DNA from: Cucumis sativus | Lineage: Eukaryota; Streptophyta; Magnoliopsida; Cucurbitales; Cucurbitaceae | Direction: 5' to 3' | Length of the DNA: 64,000 nucleotides | NCBI RefSeq assembly: GCF_000004075.3 | Contig: NC_026655.2 | Coordinates: forward strand, 23,545,489 to 23,609,488 | Part shown: positions 1-12,075 of the stretch, in pieces | How positions within the stretch are numbered: the stretch's first letter is position 1 | Layout of the letters: each line of letters starts with the position of its first letter | Notes under the pieces: model-generated | Database searches by the model: none | What the model was told of the DNA's origin: nothing | What the model saw: the letters and a program-made list of their open reading frames with translations, nothing else | Made by a program: the position numbers and the translations under genes

Positions 1-533
1 AAAAAACAATAAAGTAATCAATTATTATTATTGAAAAATAAATTTTTGTCTTACTAAATTTAATCGATCTTAATTTATCAATTAAAATATATTTAACATA
101 TTGTTAGCTAATTAAATAATAATTTTTGTAAAGAAATAATTGTATTCATTTAATAATTTTTTATTATAAAATAAGTTAGGTAAATATTTTATTAGACTGT
201 TACTAATTCATTAAAATAAATATTTTATATTATTTTTTTAAAGTTAGTATTAATTAGTTAACTGTATTTCAAATAAAATAATAAAAAAATAGAGGGGAAA
301 AAGAGGAAACTCACTGTTTAGGAAGAGAATAAAAAACCCTGGTATGTGGTAAATAAGGATGCCTGGGAATCAGTTATTCCCAGCAAAAGTTAGAAAATTG
401 TGAAACAAACATGAGTTTTAAATGTATGTGCTAATTCTTAGGTAGAAAAATCTTAAACCAAACGAACCCTAAGAGATTATCATCCGAAGGCCAATGCTCC
501 ATGACTACTTCAATTCAACATAACTCCTTTTAC

Positions 534-3500
534 CTGATTATTGGATCTTTTCTGCATAACTGAATTTCTTAACAATGTTTGCTTGGATATCAATCGCTCC
601 GCGAAATAATCAACCAGCTGAAACAAGAAACATAATAATTTTCTCTATGTTCCACAATTATAAGAGCAATTGAATTGCATATGAAAAGGAAATATTTATA
701 TCCATGCTTAGTTTACAAAATTATAGTAAAAATTTTAAAATAAATTTCATTTGTTTAAAGAAATCAACTTATACGATTCAATAGTCGATTCTTAGTTAAA
801 CAACTTAGCACTCCAAACATATAGGGAAAAAAAATTATAAAGTTGTTAAAAAAATTCCTAAAAATAAAGATGAAAGTATACCTATTTTTAATGTGTTTTA
901 ACAGGTTTTAATGCACTTTGGGATAATTTTAAATTCTTAATTTCAAGAAAAATAAGTATTCCTAATAGAACAAAATGTAGGATGACAATAAAGGAAAAAG
1001 AATTGATGACCACCTATAAATAACATATTTAGAAAACTACACAATAATATACATATATGCTTTCACATAGACCGGAAAGCAATAATTATCATCAAAATGA
1101 AGAAAAATATAAAATCAAGAACCTCATCGCACAGTGGTTCAAGTTGTAGACTCTCCACTGTAATTTTCCGTATGTTCTGCTTAAGTGCAACTTGTCCTAA
1201 ATCTTTATATGATGACCGACCATCAGTAAAGGCCTGCCATCACAAACTATGCTAAGACAAACAACTCAATCACGCATTCATATAGATTGAAGCAATAAGT
1301 TCTTGTTTTTCAAAATGAACAACATAAATAAATAAACAAAAAATTCATATATTAAAAAGAGACTAATGCTCAATGGAAATAAAAATAAAACCAATAAAAA
1401 CAGTAAAGTAAAGTAACGGAAGAAATAAGAAAAAAAAGGCACCAATTTGCATTGTAAACTTTTTTTCCATTTTTATAAGAAACGCTCACAGCAATCGAAA
1501 ACAAATACACGAGTGATAGGACACCATCATTAAAAGCCAGTTGGCCTACCCAAAGAAAAGAAAAATAAAGAAAACAATAATAAATAAATAAAACCCCACC
1601 ATTCAATTAGCCTAAATAATAATAAGAAAAGAAGAGAAGATCATTGGATCAAGAGGTTTTAGGCCTGGAGATCCCAAATCTCCCTCCCTTTTAAACTTGG
1701 TAGTGGCCTAGTGGGTTGCCTTAGCTTAGTAGCTCGACTCAAGTTGTTGCCATCAATCTCAGTTTTGAACCTGTAAATAATCACGTAGCATAAACCACGT
1801 ACAACTGGCCGATGATATAGTCCTTTTCTCAATACATAAAAATTATGTTGTTAAATGATAATCACCATGTAAACCCTGTCACAGGAAAAAAACTGAACTT
1901 CTTTGGAATTTTACTCTTCCAAATTCCGACAAAAGCAGAATTAATCTGGGTCGGAAAAGCAACAAACAAAATATGTAATAGGAACCAAGAGGAGAAGCCT
2001 AGCAAAGGATCAGGAGACCAAATTCTAGAGTCCCTTCTCTCCCAAAGAATATGTTGGTCTAGAACCTAGCAAAGTAGGGCACAGTACATTGACACATTGT
2101 TGTCGTTGTTATTAAGGATTCTATAAATGACAAAACTGCTTAAAATATTTACAAATATAGAAAAAGTTTAGAACCTACCAATGATAGATATTGAAAGACA
2201 ATAGTTAGATGTGTCTTGGAAGTGTCCTAACATGTTGGAAAGTAAAAAAGTATAAATAAAATAATAGACACGCCAACTGGTTTTCTATTATTTTAATAAT
2301 ATAAGTTTTATACCCACCTGTCCAACGATCTCCCAAAATAAACTTTTCAAGCCTTGCCCAACAAACCATTTGAGAAATTGAGAGAATAAAGGGAATCCAT
2401 ATGTGATAGTGATAGAACACCGATATAGTGTTTCTATTTTATCGATATGTCATGAATCAAGTTATGGTTGAAAAAGGTGCTGGAATCTATTAAAGTGGCT
2501 TGTGGGAGAAATATTTTGGTATATATCTTTAGTACTTCTTCATGCATGGGGGATGAGTTTTCAATTGGAACATCAATTTGAAGATTCAACATGGTGTGTT
2601 AAAGCTTTGTATAGGATGTACAACCTTTTGCTGAGGCTGATATTATGAAAGATTCTTTTGTTCCTCTTCTGGTTTTGGTCTCCTTTGGCAAGTTAGCTTT
2701 GAGTTCACCGGTTGCTTCTTTTTGCTAGTCTCTAGATCCAAATGGTTTCCTTTTGAGAAAGTTATTTTGTTATGCTTTGTATTTATTTCTCTTCGTTTTG
2801 GTTCTGTTTTATCTTCATTTTTTCTGTTGGTTTTCGCGTTTTTAGCTTGTTCTTTGCATTTGTTTTGTTTTAGTCGTTTTTTCCTTGTATTCGCTGAGGT
2901 TGTCTTTGGGCAGTTTGTTTGGTTGTTTGTCTTTACTTTTTGCTCTTTGTATAATTCTCTTGTACTTTGAGCTTTAGTCTCATTTTCCTTTATTAATAAA
3001 GAAGCTCGTCTCCATTTCAAAAAAAAAATTATTGATATCTCAAACAGAAAATTACAATATAAAAGCAGCAAAAGAAAAGTAAAAGAACCCTAACCCTCTG
3101 CCCTTCCTCTCTTTCAAGGAATGTTGCAGCCCTAATTCTTCACCAAATTCTTCATGCCCTTCTTCCCTCCCCACCTCCCTATTTATAACCATCTAACTGC
3201 CTTATATAACTAACTACCCTTACCCCTATCTAAATGTAGGTATCTATCAGATAGCTTCCAATAGATTTTTCATTTTTCTTATGTATTTAGACAGAACAAC
3301 TGCTTTCTGGACGGTTTTTGAAAAGCCCACTCGGGTGCGCACCTAGGCTCAAAGCCCAAGTTTGGTGCCTTGCTGGAAAAGGCGAGACTCACAAAACAAG
3401 AAGCGTCTCATTCATGCGTCTTTTGTGATGCCCAAAGGCTCAAAACCCTGCGTTTGGAGGGTCTTCATTATTTTTTTAAAAAAAAAACTAGTAATAACTA

Positions 3501-6500
3501 AGGGTTTTGTCTAGGCTCTCTTCTTAATGTAGTACTGTACACCTAAACAAAAAAGCTTAAGCTTTTTCTTTTGCGACTTGTGCGTGTGCCCAGAAGACTG
3601 TTGTGCCTTGAGCTTTAAAAATCAATGGGTGTGAGGCATATCTGCTCACAATAACTTTATACCACAAAGCAATCCATGAAGAATCCTTAATCCTACTAGT
3701 TCCACTAGCTTAACCACTAATTTCCAATCAACCAAATGAGACCCTTCATCGTCAACCCCTTCCCACAAGTAGTAAGGATACCACTCAATTAAACTTTATG
3801 GAACATTCTATGATATTTGAACAAAATACAAGAAATTGAAACAAAAACCAAATTATCTCATAAAAATATATATATATAAAAAAGAAAGAAAAAAACAAAG
3901 CAAAACATAACTGAAGAACTATTCAAATCAACCCTACGTGAAAGGGCCCAAACCACATTTTGTGTGAAAGCATATCTAATTGAATTATTATAAATACCAG
4001 AGTATGGCCTTTCCAACCACATTTTCCACGAAAACAATTCCAAACAGCAGCCTCCCTGGTCATTTGAAATGGAAATTAGAAACATGTGATACTCAAAAAG
4101 AAAAAGGCCGTAGAATACATTCAGGTCAATGCAATTGAAAAATTGAAAAGTCCAGTGGATGGGAAGGAAATCCAACCACTTTTCATTAGAAAAAAAGTAT
4201 TAATTTCATTGAACAAAAAAAAAAAAAAAGCTAAGAATCAAACTAAGGTTAGTAGTGAACGAACTATGGAGTTTAAGTCCATCAACTTGTCACAGCCTTA
4301 TATGTATATCAAGAAAAAATAAATAAAGAATTTGAAAATAATCATATTTATAATTAAATTAAATTGATAACCAAAAAGATTGTTACAAAACGTAGGGAAA
4401 CATATACTTGGTCCTTGAGGATTAGTGTTGATGTCTATTTAACTCCCAAGTAAACACTTAGTCCTTGAGTTTTGGAAAATAGTCATAAATGACCCCTATT
4501 TTAAATTGACCATTATTTGACTAAAAGAAAAGTTGCGTGAGGTTGTTGAGTTGCCAATTTTAAATGACTTAAAATTATTACTTGATTTGATATTGATTGT
4601 ATATTATATGGTATAGTTTGTCTTTTTGTTTTGTTTTTCTTCTCCTTTTTTGATGTTGTTTTATGATACAATATGGTAGACATCCTATTATTCTACAATA
4701 CAGTAGAATGCGTAAGAGAAAGAGGAAGCACGTGTGAAGGGAAACTTAGACAGTGAGGAAGGAGATAGGGGACCACGGTGGGCCAAAGTTAGTTCAAAGA
4801 AAGAGATAAAAGCCAAGGAAGGTAAAGGAGAAGGGCATGAAGATTCTCTTCTTTGATCCACATTAATTAATAGCATGGAGCCACAGATTGGCAAACCTTT
4901 ACCCTAAACATACTTAGGACACAGCCCAAAAACTGTATTCCAAACATCAAAATGTCTCATCAATATACTGTACAGAAACTAGTTCATGAATGCAGGCAAG
5001 GGACCATGGATGTTACATCCTTTTTTAACAAATTCTCACTTATCTGGCAGGAGATGGATCTATGCAGAGACGAGGAATGTTTTTCTAATATATCGTTGAT
5101 GCTTTTTTTCTAATGTTCTGTATGGACTGACTACTTTATTTTGGGCTTGTATTTTGGCTTTGTATTGACTACTATCAACCTAGAGAAAAGATCATTTTTA
5201 TTTCTTTCCACACTATGGACATGATGAGGGCGCTAAGGAGTGTCAACCTAAATGAGATGTCCGGGTGCGTTTGTTGATCTGCCTCTCTCTCTTTCTTTGC
5301 CCATACCCTCTAGTACTATGAGCATTTGTCTCTATTTAATTCATTAATAATATTGAGACTTCTTTCCTCTTCAAAAAAAATAACAAATACTAATAGTATA
5401 AAAAGTAAAATGACTTAAACTCAACTGAGGAAGAAGCTTAATAATTACAAGTCACCCTAAATAACTTCCACAAAAACATTTAAAACAAACCATATAAGAA
5501 AAACACAAACACACAAAGCCTATGAGTACATCAAATAAAAAGATTCTAAGAAAAACTCGACGAGAGAGAAGCTATAAAATCTTTACCCATCTTCTGAGAT
5601 ATTTAGGGAGAAGGATCGTTCCTTTGTATCACCACCTTTACACTGGCACCAATTTGATACATAATTAATCGAGTAAAGTTAAAAAAATTAAAATTTTAAA
5701 ATAAATATAATAATGATAATACCAACCTCTTTGCACTTGGAAGTTATAAGTTCATACAGTAATTCTAAAATTGGCCTCTAAATGTTTACGTTGTACAAAA
5801 AATAAGATATAGAAGTTGGCAGCTGTTTTCATTTCACTTCTACAAATTGGATGAATATCTCAAAACAGAACATAGTGTGCATAAAGAAACTGATATTAGA
5901 AACAAAATACCATTGGACAAAGCAAACTGGAAAACTGCCCAGGAACACAAGCTTCGATATCAATGTCAAGATCCTGCAATTTTTTTCTTAGAATATTCAA
6001 TCGAGTGGAGATTGAAGCCTTGTCTGGTGGATTCCCCAAAAGGGCTGCACAAAGAAGAAAGCGAATAACATTAAAACTAAATAAACGTCAAGTCCTCTCC
6101 CAAGTCCCATCCTCAAAATACATTGCCTGCAAACTACTTTTCTGCCTTCAAAAATCCTATTTCATCCCAATCCAAAAAGAGGGGAAAAAAAAAGAGTAAC
6201 CACCCAGCCAAGAAACATCAAGTTACCCCACAACATGAGTATTAAGCAGAAATAATCATAAATCCAACTACAATTAAACAACCATAAAAAGTTCCAATAA
6301 TAGCACCTGGAGGTCTGGGAACATTGGCATGAGAAGTAAAAGAAGAAACCCCATTTGGTTTCATGGCAAAGGGTTTCACAAGGGACAAGGGTCGTACAGG
6401 AAATGAACCATGGAGAAGAGAAATGCTTCTGTACAGGAAATACTTCTGCGAAAAAGAAGAAGAAAGGTGTGACAGGAAAACCAGAGAGGTTGATTTGCAT

Positions 6501-6595
6501 AAAGGAAAGGAACCCATTAGACGAAATGGTGAGGAAAATGAAGAGAGTTTTGAAAAGGGGTTATAGAGACGGTGATTGTGATGAAGAAAACGCAT
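534..6595 (-). CDS. TWINKLE-type organellar DNA primase-helicase, 5' part (runs off left edge)
   Basis: Six minus-strand exons were read by eye: 6307-6595, 5911-6044, 5587-5642, 3998-4055, 1123-1233 and 534-617. They join in frame to 244 codons with GT donors and AG acceptors, and the rest of the gene lies left of the window. Residues 1 to about 97 look like an organellar transit peptide rich in Ser, Phe and Arg, starting MRFLHHNH. The zinc-ribbon primase module follows: ACVPGQFSSLLCPMCKGG, then WNCFRGKCGWKG (CxxC and CxxxxC pairs), then KITVESLQLEPLCDE and a YFAERLISKQTL segment. These match plant TWINKLE, the T7 gp4-like primase-helicase thought to replicate mitochondrial and plastid DNA. 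The TOPRIM and helicase parts would lie outside, so whether this copy is full length cannot be judged. Introns at 1234-3997 and 4056-5586 contain LINE tails. Confidence 0.88.
2640..3028 (+). mobile_element. LINE 3' tail with poly(A), in a TWINKLE intron
   Basis: A T-rich stretch ends in 'tttattaataaagaagctc', a short spacer and an A10 run at 3019-3028. The last 70 bases resemble the end of the second tail at 5100-5380, so both belong to one non-LTR family, inserted antisense to the host gene. The left edge is uncertain, no target duplication was found, and no reverse transcriptase remains. Confidence 0.55.
3300..3480. repeat. Local GC-rich repeat-like stretch, unclassified
   Basis: Between AT-rich flanks in the same TWINKLE intron lies a CG-bearing stretch with alternating GCGC, 'aggctcaaagccc' and 'ggcgagact' words, ending at a T7-A9 run near 3472-3488. 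It looks like an old short retroelement. I could not find clear A and B boxes or target duplications. Confidence 0.3.
5100..5380 (+). mobile_element. LINE 3' tail with poly(A), in a TWINKLE intron
   Basis: The words 'gctaaggagtgtcaacct' and 'ccgggtgcgtttgttgatct' (about 5230-5281) are close to the end of the large LINE at 48.92-48.97 kb ('ctaagagggtgtccacct', 'gggtgcgcctgctgac'). The segment ends in A8 at 5373-5380. It is therefore a 5'-truncated 3' UTR of the same broad LINE family, on the plus strand inside a minus-strand intron. Confidence 0.65.
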
Positions 6596-8266
6596 TCTGG
6601 CTATTGGTAGGGTTAAGGTGATCAGCTGAGTATGGCCACCATTTCAAGTCTACACTACAGAGTTAAAAATAACATAGTAGGTAGGTAGAGACTGAAGAAA
6701 CCGGCAGGGGCATTGAAATGAATATTGGTAAAGAGAGGAAGGAGTTAGGGGTGTGCGAAGAGTGGGTTTTGGTTGCTGCAAACCACCCCAACTTTCTTCG
6801 GCGGCTTGCTTCCGACGACAAAAGAACCCGATCACGGAAGGGGGAGGCTTTCCTGCACAACTAGCAGGATTTTTCTCCTTTTTTTCTTTACTAAATAAAA
6901 ATCTGTCCTTTGCTGCTAAAAGTAGGTTATGAAGATTATAATAGTCTGCCAATTTGGGAGGTAGATTATTATAACATGAAATAGGAATTTTTAAAAATAA
7001 TAGATTTTATAAAACATTTAGGGTCTATAATAAATTTTATCGTGTTAGAAAACTATTGCTGATAAATGTAAGTTACAATTTAATGTTGTTATTTTTATAG
7101 ATAACAAATTTAGACTTATTGTTTGATCATTAGAATAAAATATGTAACCATTTAAATTTCAACTATTAGCATTTATATTGAACAATAAATTTAGAATATA
7201 AATATGACCATTTTGTACAAACAATTAAAAAAGACAAACAACCATTGAATAATGATATATACATGCAAACTTTTTCTTTAAAATGTATTTACGATTTTTA
7301 TACATAGTTCTAAGTCTAAGTTCAATTCTTATAATTTATCTTTCTTCTTCTTCCTCTTTCATTTGAGATATTTCTTCTTGTTCGCACGAGATTTTCGAAG
7401 AAATTTGATTCGTGGAGTTGAACTTGAATTGATGTTATATTTTTATTGATTTTATGTGATGTGGTTCAATCTCTATAATTTGACCTTTGATTCTCTCTCG
7501 ACTGGATGCTTACATTTGATTTGAAAAAGCGGAGCACGTGATGTTTTTGAAGTTATAGCCTTGGAAGAAAGTGTGTATCTTCAAAGAAGTTTCAATCTTC
7601 AAAAGAAGTTTGAGTCTTGGAAGAAAGTTTGTATCTTCAAAAAGCTTCAATCTTCAAGTCAAAATTTTTCAACCCCTACAAATGAGGAGAATTATTTTAT
7701 TTATAGAGTTCTCATGTTGGTCCATGGACCAGACTTATGGACTACATGGTTACTTATAGACTCAATCACATGGATTTGAGTCATATTTAGCAATAATATT
7801 TAATTGAATCAACATAATTAATTTCATCCAACAATTATGATGAAAACATATGAGGATTGACCAATTTACGTATTCAATTTTATTTTGGGACACGTGTCAA
7901 CTTTTTAATTAGTCTCAAATTCAATTATTCATACTTTTCATCAATAATTTAGTAAATGGTGGGACAATTTGTGATTAGTCTAAAAATTGTATATTCAACA
8001 CTTGGAATCGTCTATTTCACTTATAAATGATATAATTATTTTTCACATAAAAATTGTATTTACCATTTTTAAAAGTATAATATTATTAATAACTTGACAC
8101 ATTTATCATTCTACAACCAAACATGTATCTAATTCTACTTATTTGGACCTATATTATCGAGTAAAAGACCCAAGGTTTGAATATTTAAATCCATACAAAT
8201 AGTACAATTCCTTCCAAATAAAATTTTAACGTCGGAAAATTAAAATTCAAAATATTGATTAATGCG
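6596..8266. other. TWINKLE upstream region and unclassified repeat
   Basis: 6596-6960 is the probable 5' UTR and promoter of the minus-strand TWINKLE gene, with relatively high GC at 6690-6870. Open frames here have no recognisable domain. About 7380-7800 looks repeat-derived and has a tandem duplication of about 60 bp ('cttggaagaaagt' at about 7560 and again at about 7616). No gene was recognised. Confidence 0.4.
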
Positions 8267-8440
8267 TTTTAATGACACTACTCATCAAGACATTGTGTCT
8301 TTGAAAAAAAAAGGTGAGGTGAGGTAAATTGTGTCATTGAAAATAAAAATATGGATTATTTATTGACACAATTTTTGCGTCATTAATTAACAACCATTTT
8401 TGCGTCATTAATTAACAACAATTTTTGTGTGTCATTAAAA
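8267..8440. repeat. Small element with TTTTAATGACAC inverted ends (copy 1)
   Basis: It starts TTTTAATGACAC and ends GTGTGTCATTAAAA, giving inverted ends of about 12 bp. Inside, 'tgcgtcattaattaacaac' is tandemly repeated at about 8380-8420. It resembles copy 2 at 8784-8935 in direct orientation, so it is a MITE-like or CACTA-subterminal-like unit. Confidence 0.5.
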
Positions 8441-8783
8441 AAAATTATATGGAAAAACCCCAATTTTCAATTTTTTTAATTTTCCTCCCTTGCGCAATTA
8501 AAACTAAATAAAAACCACAAATTTTCTTTCAAACAAAAACATTGTCGTCGAACAAAGCCTTAACGAAAATTTTCTTTTCTCTCTCTACTTAAAACACAAA
8601 AAAATTATTGTCGAACGAAGTGGGCTACCACGTCGTTGTGAAGAACGCCTTCCAATTTTTTGCCACCCGTTGTTGTCGATTCCACACTCCAGTCACTGTC
8701 GTTGTTGTCGCCACAACAAGCCTTCATCGTCGAACCCACCAATTTAGTCATTGTCGTCAAATAAATTTATTTAGAAATATGAG

Positions 8784-8935
8784 TTTTAATGACACTTGAA
8801 ATCAAGAAAAAATGATGAGTGGGAATAAAATGTATCGTTAAAAATAAAAATGCGAATTTTTCTGGACATAAATTGAGTTTTCTTGACACAATTTATGCGT
8901 CGTTAATTAACTACATAAATTATGAGTCATTAAAA
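8784..8935. repeat. Small element with TTTTAATGACAC inverted ends (copy 2)
   Basis: It starts TTTTAATGACAC and ends GAGTCATTAAAA, with internal 'gacacaatttatgcgtcgtt' similar to copy 1. The two copies lie about 0.5 kb apart in the same orientation and may be terminal pieces of one larger decayed element whose middle is 8441-8783. Confidence 0.5.
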
Positions 8936-9905
8936 ATTACCCTAATAAAAAACCGATGTTTTCCTTCATTCGTACGCTTTCTAATTTTAAAAAATAATTT
9001 GACACTTTCATCTCTCTTGAAATTAGGAAAATTGTATTTGGTGACAAATTAGTTTAGCTATTTTGCAAAAATGTCTTTAAGGTTTGTGATTTTGCAAATA
9101 TAGCAAAAATAATCAAATTCAAGGGTTAAGTTTATATATATATATTTTTTTTTCGTAAATAATAAAGTATATGTACTATAAACTTAATTATTATAACTTA
9201 TTTTGCCATTTTTGCAAGTGTTCCCTTAAATTACCATAATAAAAACTCAATATTTTCCTTCATTCATATGCTTTCTGATTTTAAAAAAATAATTCGACAT
9301 AATCGACCCATCTTTAAAACCTAAATTTCTAACAGTGGTTCATTATAGATAAACATATTTCAATTCATAAATAAAACTTTTATATTCAAACTCTTTGAAT
9401 TTCACCTTATTGATTGATTGAATAAAAATAAATTGTTTAAATTAACTTTTTTATGATAGGAAGTAAAGTTTAAGGTTTTTTTTTTTTTTTTTAAATTTGA
9501 CACAAATTTATACTATGAAAATAGAATTTTAAAGTAGTATACAAATATTGGTCAATTTTGATGGATTAAATAAGACAATAAATATATTATAATCTTGAAA
9601 TGAAAAGAACATTCTAACCTTCCCTTACAAAATCTTTATTAGATGAATTAATTTATATATTGTAATTCAACAAAACATGAATTAATTAGATGGAGGGAGA
9701 GAACCAAATTCTAAATTCCAAATTGTGATTGTTAAAAACAGATGTACTAAAAGATTTTAGACGAAATAATTTAGATTGTAATTCAACCAAATAAGAATAA
9801 TTAATTATGAATAGTTATTACTCAATTAATCATTTAAAAAAGAAATCGGTTTTGATATTAATTACTTATTATTACTTGCTAAAAATATTTAAAGTCTCTT
9901 GCCTC
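8936..9905. other. AT-rich intergenic stretch, no gene seen
   Basis: This stretch holds a piece of the dispersed 'ttttgcaaatatagcaaa' repeat family at about 9055-9235 and a T16 run at about 9477-9492. No coding exon or RNA gene was recognised. Confidence 0.5.
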
Positions 9906-10374
9906 GATAACACCCAAGAATTAAGGTAACTTTAAATTTAATTATCTTTATTTAAATTAATTATGATGGACTATTCAAGGGTTAATTGGGATATTTGTTA
10001 AAAATTGTTGGTTTGGAAGGTAGAGTTAATTAAATATTTAATTAATTATGGAATTGAGAGTTTGGTGTTGATTAAAGGATAGTAGTTAATTATTTGGATG
10101 AGATTTAAGAATTTTGATTAATTATGTATAAATAATAAATAAATTTTTGGAATGAAAATAATTAAAGAGTATATATTGTTGTTTTGGGAATAAGATAAAA
10201 TGGTTGATGTGATGAAAGGTAGAGATTTAATGAGGAGAGAAAATAAGATTTATTTGGTTTATTTTTTTAAATAGAAAGGAGGGAATGTTGAATAGGAATA
10301 ACAATAATAATAAATTGTTATATTATTATCATTATTTAACTCCAAAATTATCTTAATTTTCGGGGCGTTACAAC
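9906..10374 (-). mobile_element. LTR-like fragment, reverse orientation
   Basis: Read on the minus strand it begins TGTAACGCCCCGAAAATTAA and ends GGGTGTTATCG, with TG...CA-like inverted termini. The sequence just outside (10375-10415, minus strand 'gaggacgtaaggagggaagg') resembles the 'FEDE...GGG' codons that often precede the 3' LTR in plant Ty3/Gypsy elements. The two ends also form an imperfect inverted repeat of about 40 bp (TAACRCCC...AATTAAGRTAA). It is probably an LTR remnant of about 470 bp. Confidence 0.45.
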
Positions 10375-10788
10375 CTTCCCTCCTTACGTCCTCAAAAATT
10401 CTAATTTTGAAATGACTCATGAGAATTAAGCTCACTTATCATAATTAATAACATTATCCACCAAATTTCAAAATCTTTAATTAAATGTACATACACATGT
10501 ACGTGTATTTAATTAATCCAACACGTTAAACCAAATAAAAGTTTGACTTCAAATTTCAAATTAATGTAACACTAAGATCATTTGTTTTCAATTCTCTCAT
10601 TGCATTTTACGTATAACATAATTATCTCGCATAATCATTATGCATGTTTAATTACATCTTCGTATACATTTTCCTCACCTCAAGTAGTTGCCACATCTTT
10701 TGCCAAGTTGGCAGTCATGTGGAATAATCTTGACACATTTGGCCAATTCCATCAATTCCACTACGCATAACGCATCATTCAATGCTAA

Positions 10789-10986
10789 ATCACACAGTAA
10801 GCAAAAGACATCTCATATCAGATCACACAGCAAGTATGAGGTATCCTATTCAAGATCACACAACATAAATTGGATATTTTATTCCAAATCACACGTTAAG
10901 AATAAATCATCTTATCTTAAATCACACAACAAAGATAAGACACCCTATACCAGAACACAGAGCAAGTGCGAGACATTGCATCGCAG
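10789..10986. repeat. 33-bp minisatellite, six copies
   Basis: Six consecutive 33-bp units, most starting ATCACACA, run without any length change from 10789 to 10986. Their sequences have drifted but the period of 3 x 11 is exact, so an open frame on the plus strand encodes an imperfect 11-residue repeat (SHSK-like). No promoter, domain or homologue is evident, so I do not call it a gene. Confidence 0.75.
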
Positions 10987-12075
10987 AAGGTACAATGATG
11001 CTCATAGTTCATTATTTAAAATTTTATCAAGTTTCATGCATTCTCATAATGCATCATTTTAATTTATAATAAATTTGACTCATATATAAGTCATATGCAT
11101 TTTAACAATTGGAAAGCATAAGGTAAAATCTTATAATTCATTATCTCAATAGACATACATTCATGAATTCAAATGCGATTTAGAAATCCTTTTCATTTTG
11201 AAAACATTTTATTGGAAGAAACACTCACAATAAACAATTAATTAGTTCCTTCGCTCAACTCCTAAGCCAATGACCACCTTGTAATTCTTTGTCGGATTCA
11301 AGCCTCTTGAAATATTTTGGAAAACTTAAAAAGTTTCTAAATTTTTCCTTAGTTCCGCGTGGGATAAAAGTAGTTTAAAAAATAGTTGCACTTCTTCTAT
11401 TTATAGGCCTCTCCAGAGACATTTTCCAATGTAGAAATGATGACTTCTACTAGCATTCTTTAAAAAAAATAGTTCAGCATGCCACATGTGTCTGCCAAAT
11501 CCTTATACTAGATTTGAATTGGGCGGCAAGGTCAAGTCAATTGTCGACCTATTGACACATGGCTACGTCTTTACTTCTTAGTGAAGTAAGCTCAAAACAC
11601 CTAGTCATTCACCGCATCGCCTTTTTCCACTAGCATCCTTTATCGTATAGTCTTTTCGTAAAATGCAAGTTACTTTGAAATGAATCTCTCCGTGAACATA
11701 AATGATCTAATCTATCTAGATTATTAATCAATTTAGCCAGACTACATTTCATGATGTCATACATGTACTATGTATATAGTCTCCATATGGTTAAATAGAC
11801 TAAATTTTTTCTTTAAAGAAAAAAAGTTAGTCTTCCATTTTTTTTAAAAAAATATTTATATTTATTTCAAAAGAAGCAAAATTATTCTTGACAATTTATA
11901 AAAATGATGAATTGTAAAAGAAATTCCTTCGAGGAAAAAGTTGAAAGTTTCAACCAAATCAAACTTTAAAAGTATGTCTTTTTTCCTTAATATTTAATCC
12001 AAGGCTTCTTACCTATCAAAGAATTAACACACAATATCTCTCTAGTGCAACTACTAAAAACCTAACTATTATGGA
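10987..12075. other. Repeat-rich spacer between primase paralogues
   Basis: No gene is seen. A moderately GC-richer part at about 11340-11700, with a TATA-like 'ctatttatagg' at about 11397, looks like decayed retroelement sequence but has no readable domain. Confidence 0.35.

Noticed and set aside
2643-3071. Lys/Asn-rich 142-codon minus-strand frame
   Set aside because: It is the antisense of a T-rich LINE tail with a poly(A) run; low-complexity translation, not a gene.
6650-6952. 100-codon open frame on the minus strand upstream of TWINKLE
   Set aside because: No family similarity or splice link to the gene; it fits the 5' UTR/promoter region better.
10688-11062. 124-codon plus-strand frame with 11-residue repeats as a candidate gene
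   Set aside because: The frame is explained by the 33-bp minisatellite; no promoter, splice partner or domain was seen. Kept only as a repeat and a finding.
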